Origin: CAISIP01 sp031396205 | GTDB taxonomy: Bacteria; Pseudomonadota; Gammaproteobacteria; Burkholderiales; Burkholderiaceae_C | Length of the DNA: 64,000 nucleotides | Reading direction: 5' to 3' | Assembly (NCBI GenBank): GCA_031396205.1 | Contig: JANNKH010000073.1 | Span: forward strand, 1 to 64,000 | Shown: piece after piece, positions 16,928 through 25,821 of the stretch | Numbering within the stretch: the first letter of the stretch is position 1 | Layout: every line of letters starts with the position of its first letter | The notes under the pieces: model-generated | Seen by the model: the letters and a program-made list of their open reading frames with translations, nothing else | The model's database searches: none | What the model was told of the DNA's origin: nothing | Translations under genes and position numbers: made by a program

Positions 16928-19156
16928 TCAGAATCTGATATCGACGCTGTTGCGCAGGGCGGTTTGTACCACTGCGTCCAATGCATCTTCCACCGGGTCG
17001 GTCGACAGGATGCGCAGATGACCATTCGCATGCAGTTGCTCGCAGGCCCGGCGTGACAGGGACTGGATGAACCCGAGCGCATCGGAGAACAGCAGCAGAT
17101 TGCCGTTGGCGCTGGTCCAGGCCAGCCGGGTGCGGCACCAGCTGCCCTCGACCATCATCGCCACCCGCACGTCCACCACCAGCAGTCGCGCCAAGCCGTC
17201 GGCGGGTTCCGTCAGCGCCTCGTCGATCGGCATGTCGATGAAGCCCGAGGCCCGCGCTTCTGCCGGCGCGAGCCACGCGGTGTCGCTGTCGCTCCAGCGC
17301 GCCACGCTGGTCGATTCCGGGTCGGGCGACTCGCCCAGTTCGGTGTCGGCAAATGCCTGCGCATCCTGACCTCGTTGGTGCTGCTGGTCGAGAAGGTGGA
17401 AAAAAGCCTTTGCCTGCGTCGACGGGTAGTCGATGGAGGCCAGTCCCTGCTGCAGGCGGTGCAGCAGACCAGGCACCATCTGGCGCAATGCCGGCAGGTC
17501 CAGCTGCGTCAACGCGGGTTGCGCACTCCACATGAGCGCGTCGATCAGGCCGGCAAAGTGGCCGGGGTCGTCGGCGCCGGTGGTATCGGTCATGCGGGCA
17601 TGTGCCACCACCTGGGCCCAGGGGCCGCACAGGAAATCGAGCACACTGGAAGGCACCTGGACCGCATCGGGGCGCTGCAGCACCTCGCGCACGATGATCG
17701 CGGCCAGCGCGGCGCGCTGCTCGGCCTGCTGCAACGCCTGCACCGCCTTGGCGATCTGGCGTTTTTCCCGCCCGGCGGGTTCATCCCATACCGAGACCAG
17801 CCGTGCCAGCGCCTGGTCGAACGGCGCCGCGCTGGTGATGGCGCCACCGGACAGCGGCCCAATGGCCTCGTGCAGCGGATCCATGAATCCGCTGAAGCCG
17901 CGCGAGTCCGGCGACTCAAAGGCGATGCTGCGGTGGGTTATCTCATGCAGCAGCTTGCGCGCCGGATGCTGCTTGTGGCTGAAGAACTGCGGATCCACCA
18001 GCGCCAGCTTCAGCAGGGCCGGCTCCAGTTGCGCCACCAGTTGCTGCACCGGGGCCAGCAGCCGGGCGTCGTGGCGAATGTTGTCGACCATCAGGGCCAC
18101 AACCTCCAGTGCCAGCGTCTGGTCCAGGCCGTGCGCCTCCTGGCGCAGTTGGTCGCGCAGTGGATCCTGTGCCTGCGCATCGCCCGTCCCGACCTGACCT
18201 TCCAGTCGCCGCACTACCTGGTCGAGCTGCTTCATGTCGCGCGCGGCTTCGAACGCGGCAGGCACCGTGGCGCGAAAACCGGACGGACCGCCGTCAGCCA
18301 GCGTGTCGCTGGCTTCCAGCGGTGCCGGCTCGGACGCCGCTTCGTATGCACTGCCGGCCACAACGGATGCGCGCCGCGCAGGTGTGCGTCCGAGCAATGC
18401 CCGTAGCCGCTCGAAGGTCAGTGCGCGCGGCTCCTGGCCAACCGGCGTGCCCGGGTCCACGGCGCCCTGACCCGATGCCGCCCGCGCTACGCCGGCACCG
18501 CCGGTGATGGCACTGACGCCCCGATCGCGCAGATCCGTGCACAGCTGGCGGTAATACACATCGAGTTCCTGACCCAGTGCGCCGGACATGAGCGATATCC
18601 AACCCTGGCGCACGAGTGCCGGCACCGGCATCTGGCTTAACGCAGACGTCAGCGCATCCACATACACGGCAGGGCGCAGCGGATTGCGCTCGAGCAACAC
18701 CTGCTCCAGCCCCAGCAGGCTGCAGATCAGCGCGTTGAGTTCCGCCAAAGCCTGGTCAGCCGCGATTTGTACCGCATGGCGCACCCGCGCGTTTTCGACG
18801 CTTTGCGCAACGGCGGACGCATCCATGCCGGCGATCTGGTCAAAATGCGGCTGCCCGGCGCCAACGGCCACCGCGATTGCCTGTTCCCGCGACGCAATGC
18901 GTGCGAACGCCGCTTTGAGCTCATCGGTAAAGCGCGCGATGGCGTCGGCCTCGCACTGGTTGAGCTGGCGCCGCGATCCGGTGAGACGGTCGCGTTCGCG
19001 CCGGTCCTGGGCACGGCCTTCCATGTCGCGCAGGGAAGCCCGCGTATGGGCCACCAGCCGCGCCATCAGGTCGGGCGCACCACTGACCGCATGGTCGATG
19101 GTCGCCTGGTACAACACCGCGTGCCGACCTGCTTTTTCCGGTTCTGTTACCTGCAT
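16928..19156 (-). CDS. DUF1631 family protein (paralogue 1)
   Basis: About 742 residues, mostly predicted alpha-helical and without signal peptide or membrane segments. The family is recognised by helical blocks such as LNALICSLLGLEQVLLERNP and FLCGPWAQVVAHARM. A C-terminal beta-rich module (VRVAMMVEGSWCRTRLAWTS ... GFIQSLSRRACEQL) resembles a PilZ-like barrel in layout, but no binding motif is clear. The function of the family is unknown. The ATG at 19156 is preceded by AGGAGGA and is preferred over an upstream TTG. ettA lies 40 bases upstream on the same strand, and a second DUF1631 gene lies beyond ettA. Confidence 0.88.
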   Translation of the reverse strand: MQVTEPEKAGRHAVLYQATIDHAVSGAPDLMARLVAHTRASLRDMEGRAQDRRERDRLTGSRRQLNQCEADAIARFTDELKAAFARIASREQAIAVAVGAGQPHFDQIAGMDASAVAQSVENARVRHAVQIAADQALAELNALICSLLGLEQVLLERNPLRPAVYVDALTSALSQMPVPALVRQGWISLMSGALGQELDVYYRQLCTDLRDRGVSAITGGAGVARAASGQGAVDPGTPVGQEPRALTFERLRALLGRTPARRASVVAGSAYEAASEPAPLEASDTLADGGPSGFRATVPAAFEAARDMKQLDQVVRRLEGQVGTGDAQAQDPLRDQLRQEAHGLDQTLALEVVALMVDNIRHDARLLAPVQQLVAQLEPALLKLALVDPQFFSHKQHPARKLLHEITHRSIAFESPDSRGFSGFMDPLHEAIGPLSGGAITSAAPFDQALARLVSVWDEPAGREKRQIAKAVQALQQAEQRAALAAIIVREVLQRPDAVQVPSSVLDFLCGPWAQVVAHARMTDTTGADDPGHFAGLIDALMWSAQPALTQLDLPALRQMVPGLLHRLQQGLASIDYPSTQAKAFFHLLDQQHQRGQDAQAFADTELGESPDPESTSVARWSDSDTAWLAPAEARASGFIDMPIDEALTEPADGLARLLVVDVRVAMMVEGSWCRTRLAWTSANGNLLLFSDALGFIQSLSRRACEQLHANGHLRILSTDPVEDALDAVVQTALRNSVDIRF

Positions 19157-19196
19157 ATCGGGTTCCTCCTGCGGACGCAAGTCCGCGACGGGGAAG

Positions 19197-20858
19197 CTAC
19201 TTCAGGGCCTTGAAACGCATGCGCTTGGGCTTGGCGCCCTCCTCGCCCAGCCGGCGCTTCTTGTCGGCTTCATATTCCTGGTAGTTTCCGTTAAAGAAGG
19301 TCCACTGGCTATCCCCCTCGCAGGCCAGGATGTGGGTCGCGATACGATCCAGGAACCAGCGGTCGTGGCTGATCACCATCAGCGAGCCGGCAAATTCCAG
19401 CAGCGCGTCTTCCAGCGCGCGAAGCGTCTCGACATCCAGATCATTCGACGGTTCGTCCAGCATCAGTACATTGCCACCGGCAATCAGCGTCTTGGCCAGG
19501 TGCAGGCGCCCGCGTTCGCCGCCGGACAACATGCCAACCCGCTTTTGCTGGTCGGCACCGTTGAAGTTGAAACGGCCGCAATAGGCGCGGCTGGCCATCT
19601 GGAATTTGCCCACATTGAGGATATCCAGGCCGCCCGATACATCTTCCCAGACGGTTTTTTCATTCGACAAGTCGTCGCGACTCTGGTCGACAAACGCCAT
19701 CTTGACCGTCGAGCCGACCTTCACCTGGCCGCTGTCCGGTTGCTGCTTGCCCGCGATCATGCGAAACAGGGTGGATTTGCCGGCGCCGTTAGGTCCGATG
19801 ATGCCGACGATGGCACCTGCCGGCACCTGGAAGCTCAGGTTGTCAATCAGCAGCCGATCGCCGAAAGACTTGCTGACATTGACGAACTCGATGACTTCGT
19901 TACCCAGCCGGTCGGCCACCGGGATGAATATCTCGTTGGTTTCGTTGCGTTTCTGGTACTCGAAGTCGGACAGTTCCTCGAATCGCGCCAAGCGCGCCTT
20001 GCTCTTGGCCTGGCGCGCCTTGGGGTTCTGCCGCGACCACTCCAGTTCCTTCTTCAGCGCCTTGGCGCGCGATTCCTCGCCTTTTTGTTCCTGCACCAGG
20101 CGCTCCTGCTTTTGCTCCAGCCAGGAACTGTAGTTGCCCTTGTATGGAATGCCGGAGCCCCGGTCGAGTTCCAGAATCCATTCGGCGGCGTTGTCCAGGA
20201 AATAGCGGTCGTGGGTGATGGCCACCACGGTGCCCGGGTAGCGCTGCAGGAACTGTTCGAGCCAGTCGACCGACTCGGCGTCCAGGTGGTTGGTGGGTTC
20301 GTCCAGCAACAGCATGTCGGGCTTGGACAGCAGCAGCCGGCACAAGGCCACGCGGCGCTTCTCGCCACCAGACAGCACGTCGATTTTCGCGTCCCACGGC
20401 GGCAGCCGCAACGCGTCGGCGGCAATCTCGAGCTGGTGCTCCGAGTCGGTGCCGGCAGTGCCAATGACGGCCTCCATCTCGGCCTGCTCGGTGGCCAGCG
20501 CGTCGAAATCGGCGTCTTCCTCGCCATAGGCGGCGTAGATTTCCTCCAGCCGGGCCTTGGCCTTGTAAACCGCCTCCATGCCGCTCTCCACCGATTCGCG
20601 CACGGTCTGGCCCGGATCGAGTTGCGGCTCCTGGGGCAGGTAACCAATTTTCAGGCCGGCCATGGGATTGGCTTCACCCTCGATTTCCTTGTCCAGCCCG
20701 GCCATGATCCTGAGCAGCGTCGACTTGCCGGATCCGTTGGTGCCCAGCACACCGATCTTGGCGCCGGGGAAAAAGCTGAGCGAGATGTCCTTGAGGATAT
20801 GGCGCTTGGGCGGCACTATCTTGCCGACGCGGTTCATCGTGAATACATATTGCGCCAT
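19197..20858 (-). CDS. ettA: energy-dependent translational throttle protein EttA (ABC-F)
   Basis: 553 residues, the usual EttA length, with no membrane domain. Two ABC ATPase domains are present: Walker A GTNGSGKST near residue 39, LSGGEKRRVAL and DEPTNHLD, then GPNGAGKST, LSGGERGRLHL and DEPSNDLD. A charged helical linker between them (SWLEQKQERLVQEQKG region) is the tRNA-interacting segment of ABC-F proteins. It binds the ribosomal E site and gates entry into elongation according to energy state. The start MAQYVFTMNRVGK matches the family. An upstream extension is open in frame but has no support. Confidence 0.97.
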   Translation of the reverse strand: MAQYVFTMNRVGKIVPPKRHILKDISLSFFPGAKIGVLGTNGSGKSTLLRIMAGLDKEIEGEANPMAGLKIGYLPQEPQLDPGQTVRESVESGMEAVYKAKARLEEIYAAYGEEDADFDALATEQAEMEAVIGTAGTDSEHQLEIAADALRLPPWDAKIDVLSGGEKRRVALCRLLLSKPDMLLLDEPTNHLDAESVDWLEQFLQRYPGTVVAITHDRYFLDNAAEWILELDRGSGIPYKGNYSSWLEQKQERLVQEQKGEESRAKALKKELEWSRQNPKARQAKSKARLARFEELSDFEYQKRNETNEIFIPVADRLGNEVIEFVNVSKSFGDRLLIDNLSFQVPAGAIVGIIGPNGAGKSTLFRMIAGKQQPDSGQVKVGSTVKMAFVDQSRDDLSNEKTVWEDVSGGLDILNVGKFQMASRAYCGRFNFNGADQQKRVGMLSGGERGRLHLAKTLIAGGNVLMLDEPSNDLDVETLRALEDALLEFAGSLMVISHDRWFLDRIATHILACEGDSQWTFFNGNYQEYEADKKRRLGEEGAKPKRMRFKALK

Positions 20859-21002
20859 GGGGAGTCTGTTTCCTTGCTGATCAGTTGGACGTGGGTCGGG
20901 ATGCGGCGGTAATGCGCTGCAATCCTTCATTATCGGCGCTGGCCATGCAGGGGCCATTCATGCGTACCAATGCTATTGGCCGCAGGGCGCCGGCGAGCCG
21001 CG

Positions 21003-23123
21003 CTACGGTGCGGGTTCGTCGTGCAGATCGTCGGCCGCCAGAGGCGCGACGTCCGATTCGATCAGCAGATCGAATGCCGGCTCCACAACCCGGATCCGGC
21101 CCTGTATTTGCAGGCGGTCCATGGTTCGGCGCGACATGGCATGGGACAAGCCGGCGCCGGACACGAACATGAACAGGCTGCGATTGCGCCCGATCCAGGT
21201 CAATCGGGTCTGCACCCATTCGCCACCGAGCATCAGCTCCACCGTGGCGCCGACCGCCTGTTCGTTTGGCACCCATCGCTCATGGATGACATCTCCCTCC
21301 CTATCGGCCTCGACCGGGACGCCCTGGCGGGCACGACTCTCGCTGGCCTGGCGCACACGCGCCATCGCCCTGCGGTGGTCCTCCAGCATCCTGTCGTGCA
21401 GTGCGCTCAGATCGTCCAGAAACAACATGATCGGTTCCTGGGGATATCGGATCAGCAACAGCCCCTCGTGCAGGCGCGACAGCAGGCGCGGAATCATCCG
21501 GACCAGGCGCGCGTAGTCCTGTCGCACCAAAGGCAGCTGGACACTCCAGACCAGTTCATCGACCAAGCCCAGATATCCCCTCGGATCATCCTGCTTGCCC
21601 TCGCTGCGCAAATGCGTCTCGGCCAGCACCTGGGCCCACGGCCCGCGCAGGAAGCTGGCCACCAGTTCGGGCAGGTTGATCGGGCGAAAGCGCTCCATCA
21701 TTGCCTCCGAGAAGCGCTGCGCCATGGCCACGCGCTCTTGTACGTGTTCACGCTCCAGTCGCTCGTCCTCGCGACGCTGGCGTCGCGTTTCATCGCGCGT
21801 GTCCCAGGCCCGCTCCAGATCCTTCAGCGCGCCGGTGTAGGACGCTGCGTCCCCGGCACTACGCGACAAGGCGTTGACCGCGTCGGACACGCAGGCGGCG
21901 AAATCGGCAATGGCCTCTTCGTCTTCGGCCCGGTAGGCCAGACTGCGCAACACCACCCGGTCGAGCAGTTGGCGCGCCGCATGGCGCCGGTCGATGAAAA
22001 AGCGCGGATCGGAACGGGCCAGCTGCAGCAGAGCCGGCTCAAGCGACCGCAACTGCAAGCGCACCGCCAGCACAAGGCGTTCGTCATGGACCAACTGGTC
22101 GATCATCAGGCTGACGACCTCCTCGCCCAGCATGCGGCCGATCTGCTGGTTTTGCTCCCGCGAGCGTTTCTGCCCGATAGTGGTCACCCCCGGCGGCACA
22201 GCGGGCTTGCCCATGGCCAGCTGGCGTACGGATCGCTCTGCCAGCCGCTGCATCATCGGCTCGACCATTTTGAGATCCTGCAGCGCCACCAGTGCGCCGG
22301 GAATCGTGTGGCTGAAATCCTGCTGCACGCCTGACTCAACCCGCGCATGGGGTTCGCCGCCCAGCAAGCGGCGCAGTTTCTCCAGCGTGTGCATCGTTCG
22401 CTCAACCTCGGTCTGCGATTTGCGGGCCCGCGCAGTAGCGCCGTCGCCCGAATGTCCCGAGGTCAGCTCGACCGGACGCACGCCCTGCGAGCGCATCCAT
22501 TCACAGGCCTCCCGGTATAGCTGACGCAGGCCCAAGCCCAGCGCAATGGCGGCCGGGCGCAGCAGGTCCATGCGCACCTCTTCGTCCGGCACCCAGGCGG
22601 TCAGCGTCTCCAATAGCGCCCGCACGAAGGTTTCTGGCTTGAGCGGATTGAGTGCCGCCTGCACGGTGCTCCAGCCCAGAAGTGCGCTGACCAGGGCATC
22701 GAATTGCGGCAATACGTCGTCGGTGGCCCGGATGATCTCCTGACGCGCCAGCGCCAACTCGATGTGGATCTCGATCTCCCGGATATCGAAAAAGCGCAGG
22801 TCCTCGAACCGTACCGCCTGGTTCATCGCCAGGTCCTTGCCGCTGCTATGAAACACCAGTCTGCGCAATTCGGACTCCAGCGTGGCGCGCACCGCATGCG
22901 AGTCGACCAGCAGAACCTTGATCGCAGCCTGCGCCGCCTCCGTGGGCGCCTGTTCCAGGGCTTCGCTGCCCGGCTCGGCCGTCAGGCGCTTGAGTGCCGC
23001 CAGCACGTCGTCTGCCAGTCCATTGGCCTGGTCCAGCACCAATTCGAGGCAATCGGACAGGGTTGGGCGCATGGGCGAGGCATTACTGGCCACGCCAATT
23101 CGCCTCAACCGGTATTTGCTCAT
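21003..23123 (-). CDS. DUF1631 family protein (paralogue 2)
   Basis: About 706 residues. It is collinear with the protein at 16928-19156: a helical body with VSALLGWSTVQAALNPLKPE, FLRGPWAQVLAETHLRS and LYREACEWMRSQGV, and the same C-terminal module (VELMLGGEWVQTRLTWIGRN ... LSHAMSRRTMDRLQ). Identity between the two is modest but clear in these blocks. The function is unknown. The start is uncertain: ATG 23123 (MSKYRLRR) and ATG 23072 (MRPTLSD) are both possible, and neither has a strong ribosome-binding site. It lies upstream of ettA on the same strand with a 144-base gap. Confidence 0.85.
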   Translation of the reverse strand: MSKYRLRRIGVASNASPMRPTLSDCLELVLDQANGLADDVLAALKRLTAEPGSEALEQAPTEAAQAAIKVLLVDSHAVRATLESELRRLVFHSSGKDLAMNQAVRFEDLRFFDIREIEIHIELALARQEIIRATDDVLPQFDALVSALLGWSTVQAALNPLKPETFVRALLETLTAWVPDEEVRMDLLRPAAIALGLGLRQLYREACEWMRSQGVRPVELTSGHSGDGATARARKSQTEVERTMHTLEKLRRLLGGEPHARVESGVQQDFSHTIPGALVALQDLKMVEPMMQRLAERSVRQLAMGKPAVPPGVTTIGQKRSREQNQQIGRMLGEEVVSLMIDQLVHDERLVLAVRLQLRSLEPALLQLARSDPRFFIDRRHAARQLLDRVVLRSLAYRAEDEEAIADFAACVSDAVNALSRSAGDAASYTGALKDLERAWDTRDETRRQRREDERLEREHVQERVAMAQRFSEAMMERFRPINLPELVASFLRGPWAQVLAETHLRSEGKQDDPRGYLGLVDELVWSVQLPLVRQDYARLVRMIPRLLSRLHEGLLLIRYPQEPIMLFLDDLSALHDRMLEDHRRAMARVRQASESRARQGVPVEADREGDVIHERWVPNEQAVGATVELMLGGEWVQTRLTWIGRNRSLFMFVSGAGLSHAMSRRTMDRLQIQGRIRVVEPAFDLLIESDVAPLAADDLHDEPAP

Positions 23124-23436
23124 CAAGCGCTTTCGTCTTCGTGTTAGTGGCGTATTCCTGGAAAACCTCAACAAGGCCGGCATCTGCGCCGTCACCCAAG
23201 CATGCAGTGTTCCATTCTGACCATCTATGGTCGCACATGGCAAGTAGCAATGCCCGCAAGCGGCAAGTTTTCCGCCAGTCGACCCCCTGATCAAGGGAAA
23301 CTGGCCCATCCGTGCGACAATCCCGTGCGTTGCAGGCCTCCAGCTGCCTGCCATACCAGCAACTGCTGGGGACAAGGCTCCACGCCGACGTCCCGTTTTT
23401 TTTACTCTGTCTTCCTTTGACTGGACCGGCATCCCG
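23124..23436. other. 313-base divergent intergenic region
   Basis: This gap lies between the leftward DUF1631 gene and the rightward RNA helicase gene. I see no convincing coding sequence in it. It holds a hairpin followed by eight T residues near the helicase side (annotated separately), and its length suggests a long helicase leader or a small RNA. No clear -35/-10 pair could be assigned. Confidence 0.4.
23368..23403 (+). terminator. terminator-like hairpin with T-run in the helicase leader
   Basis: GGGAC (23369-23373) pairs with GTCCC (23390-23394), and inside it GGC (23376-23378) pairs with GCC (23384-23386). Eight T residues follow at 23396-23403. It points towards the helicase gene, whose start is 34 bases further on, and no plus-strand gene lies upstream. 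It could be a leader attenuator or the end of a small RNA. The stem is short, so this is tentative. Confidence 0.45.
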
Positions 23437-25239
23437 ATGTCGGCACAGGTTGACATGCCAAGCGCCCAGGACGGGCGCCAAACTATGAACTTTGAAGATC
23501 TGAAACTGGCCCCGGCCATTGTCAAGGCCGTGCGCGAGCAGGGCTACGAGACGCCAACCGCGATCCAGGCACAAGCAATCCCGGTTGTGCTCGAGGGGCT
23601 CGACCTGCTGGGCGGGGCGCAAACCGGCACCGGCAAGACCGCCGCCTTCGTATTGCCGATGCTGCACAAGCTGAGCATGGCGCGCAGCGCGCAGAACAAA
23701 TTCGGCGGCACCGGCATTCGAGCGCTGGTGCTGACCCCCACGCGCGAACTCGCCGCCCAGGTCGAAGAGTCGGTCAAGACTTACGGCAAATTCCTGCAGC
23801 TGTCCTCGACCGTCATCTTCGGCGGCGTCGGCATGAACCCGCAGATCAGCCGGCTCAAGTCCGGCGTCGACATCCTGGTGGCGACGCCGGGCCGACTTCT
23901 GGACCTGCTGCAACAGGGTATCCTGGATCTGGGCCAGGTGCAGATGCTGGTGCTCGACGAAGCAGACCGCATGCTGGACATGGGTTTCATCCATGACGTG
24001 AAAAAGGTACTGGCGGTGCTGCCGCGCGACAAGCAGAGCCTGCTGTTCTCGGCCACCTTCAGCGACGAAATCCGCGACTTGGCAGCCACGCTGCTCAAAA
24101 ACCCGCAAAGCGTGCAGGTTACGCCGCGCAACACCACAGTACAGCGCATCACCCAGACCATCCATCCGGTCGGTCGCGGCAAGAAAAAGGCGCTGCTGGC
24201 GCACATCATCAATGAACATACCTGGAGCCAGGTGCTGGTGTTCACCCGCACCAAGTTCGGCGCCAACAACGTGGCCGAGTTCCTGACCAAGAACGGCATC
24301 CACGCAATGGCGCTGCACGGCAACAAGAGTCAGGCGGCGCGCACCCAGGCGTTGGGCGGCTTCAAGAGCGGTGATATCCGGGCGCTGGTGGCCACCGACA
24401 TCGCCGCACGCGGTATCGACATCGACGACCTGCCCCATGTCGTGAATTTCGATATCCCCAACGTCAGCGAAGACTATGTGCACCGGATCGGCCGCACCGG
24501 CCGGGCCGGCGCCGATGGCGCTGCCGTCAGCCTGGTGTGCCTGGACGAGGAAGGCTTCATGCAGGACATCGAACGCTTCACCAGGCAAAACATCGAGGTC
24601 AAGGTGGTCGAGGGATTCGGCCCTGAACCCGGCGAGAAGGCCGAGCCGATCGCAATGGGTCGCCAGACCATCTGGGGCGGCGCCGGCAAGCCGCCGAGCC
24701 GCGACGTGATGATGGCAGCGGCCAAGGCGGCGCGCACCGAAATGCTGCAGCGCGTGCGTGAGAACAAGACCGGCAATGGCGGTCGCGGTGGCAACGGCGC
24801 GCGTGCCGGTGCCGGTGCCGGTGGCGGTGGCGGTGGTGGACGCGGTAACGGTCCGTCGGGCGGCGGACGCTCTGCGCAGGACCATGGCGGCTCGTATCCT
24901 GGCGGCAACGGCCAGGGACGTCGCAGCGGGTCGGGCGGCGGGGGTTCGCATCCGCGCAGCGGGGCAGATCGTCAGCCCGATCCCTTGCGCAGCGCTGGCA
25001 ACCCGCCCCCGCGCACCGGTGCGCCGCGTGAGCCCGATCCGATGCGTACCAGCGTCGACATGATGGCTGAACGCGGCGGCCAACGCCGCGGCGGCGGCGG
25101 TTATGGCGGTGGTAACCGCGGTGGAGGCTCTTATGGCGGTGGCGGTGGCGGCGGACGATCCGGCGGCTCGGGTGGTTATGGTGGCGGGGGCAACCGGTCT
25201 CGTGGGTCGGGAGGTTCTGGCGGCCCTTTTAGCCGATAA
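23437..25239 (+). CDS. rhlE: DEAD-box ATP-dependent RNA helicase, RhlE type
   Basis: 600 residues. The helicase core has the Q motif (GYETPTAIQAQAI), AQTGTGKT near residue 61, PTRELAAQ, DEAD near 174, a SAT motif, and ATDIAARGIDID and HRIGRTGRAG in the second domain. From about residue 445 there is a long Gly/Arg/Ser-rich tail with RGG-like repeats, which typically binds RNA non-specifically. The role is RNA unwinding in ribosome assembly or decay. Starts at 23437 and at 23485 (MNFEDLKL, with AGGACGGG upstream) are both possible. The last 62 bases overlap the start of the next gene in another frame. Confidence 0.93.
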   Translation: MSAQVDMPSAQDGRQTMNFEDLKLAPAIVKAVREQGYETPTAIQAQAIPVVLEGLDLLGGAQTGTGKTAAFVLPMLHKLSMARSAQNKFGGTGIRALVLTPTRELAAQVEESVKTYGKFLQLSSTVIFGGVGMNPQISRLKSGVDILVATPGRLLDLLQQGILDLGQVQMLVLDEADRMLDMGFIHDVKKVLAVLPRDKQSLLFSATFSDEIRDLAATLLKNPQSVQVTPRNTTVQRITQTIHPVGRGKKKALLAHIINEHTWSQVLVFTRTKFGANNVAEFLTKNGIHAMALHGNKSQAARTQALGGFKSGDIRALVATDIAARGIDIDDLPHVVNFDIPNVSEDYVHRIGRTGRAGADGAAVSLVCLDEEGFMQDIERFTRQNIEVKVVEGFGPEPGEKAEPIAMGRQTIWGGAGKPPSRDVMMAAAKAARTEMLQRVRENKTGNGGRGGNGARAGAGAGGGGGGGRGNGPSGGGRSAQDHGGSYPGGNGQGRRSGSGGGGSHPRSGADRQPDPLRSAGNPPPRTGAPREPDPMRTSVDMMAERGGQRRGGGGYGGGNRGGGSYGGGGGGGRSGGSGGYGGGGNRSRGSGGSGGPFSR

Positions 25240-25810
25240 GAACGTAAAGGCGGTCCACACGGTGGGCCGGCGCGCACCGCGATTGGCGCATCCCAAACTG
25301 ACGCACCATGTCGTGGCGGACCTGTCGCGCTTGCCGAAGTTGCCACCGGCGAACGATGTATTCATCGCGCTGGGAACCACGATCAAGGTGGCCGGCAGCC
25401 GGGCGGCGTTTCGGGCCGTCGATCACGATGCGGTACTGGCCGTTGCCAGCGCCGCTTGCAAGGCCGGCGCGACGCGCCTGGCCGTCGTCAGTTCCATGGG
25501 TGCAGACCCCCGATCAGGGGTGTTCTACAGCCGCGTCAAGGGCGAGGCCGAGGCGGCACTCCAAACCATCGGATACACCACGCTGGTGATCGCCCGTCCG
25601 TCGATGCTTGCCGGTGATCGCGCAGCCCTGGCACAGGCATCACGTGTCGGCGAACGTGTCGGTCTGGCGCTGATGGGCCTGCTGGGCCCGCTGATTCCGG
25701 CCAATTACCGCGCCATCCAGGCGTCGGCGGTGGCAGCTGCGATGCTGCGTACGCTTGCGGCCGGCAGGCCCGGGGTGCAGGTCCTGCTGTCCGGTCAGAT
25801 GCAGCCCTAG
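25178..25810 (+). CDS. NAD(P)-binding oxidoreductase, HTATIP2/SDR-like
   Basis: About 210 residues. A Rossmann fold starts at once with MVAGATGLVGREVL, followed by GRRAP, FIALGTTIKVAGSRAAF, VVSSMGADPRSGVFYSRVKG (a Tyr-x3-Lys pair) and ARPSMLAGDR. This is the atypical short-chain dehydrogenase group related to human HTATIP2, widespread in proteobacteria with unknown substrate. The start is uncertain: ATG 25178, GTG 25172 or ATG 25103, and all lie inside the helicase gene. The Gly-rich nucleotide-binding loop is encoded by the same bases as the helicase's Gly-rich tail. Confidence 0.82.
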   Translation: MVAGATGLVGREVLAALLADKNVKAVHTVGRRAPRLAHPKLTHHVVADLSRLPKLPPANDVFIALGTTIKVAGSRAAFRAVDHDAVLAVASAACKAGATRLAVVSSMGADPRSGVFYSRVKGEAEAALQTIGYTTLVIARPSMLAGDRAALAQASRVGERVGLALMGLLGPLIPANYRAIQASAVAAAMLRTLAAGRPGVQVLLSGQMQP

Positions 25811-25821
25811 GAGGCGCCGGT

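Noticed and set aside
18588..20912. A 774-codon plus-strand frame across ettA and the end of a DUF1631 gene
   Set aside because: Antisense to ettA, which has every expected ABC-F motif. No domain is recognisable in the antisense reading.
24776..25170. Repeated GGT/GGC units considered as a CRISPR or tandem-repeat locus
   Set aside because: They are irregular codons for a Gly-rich RNA-binding tail, with no constant repeat or spacer length.
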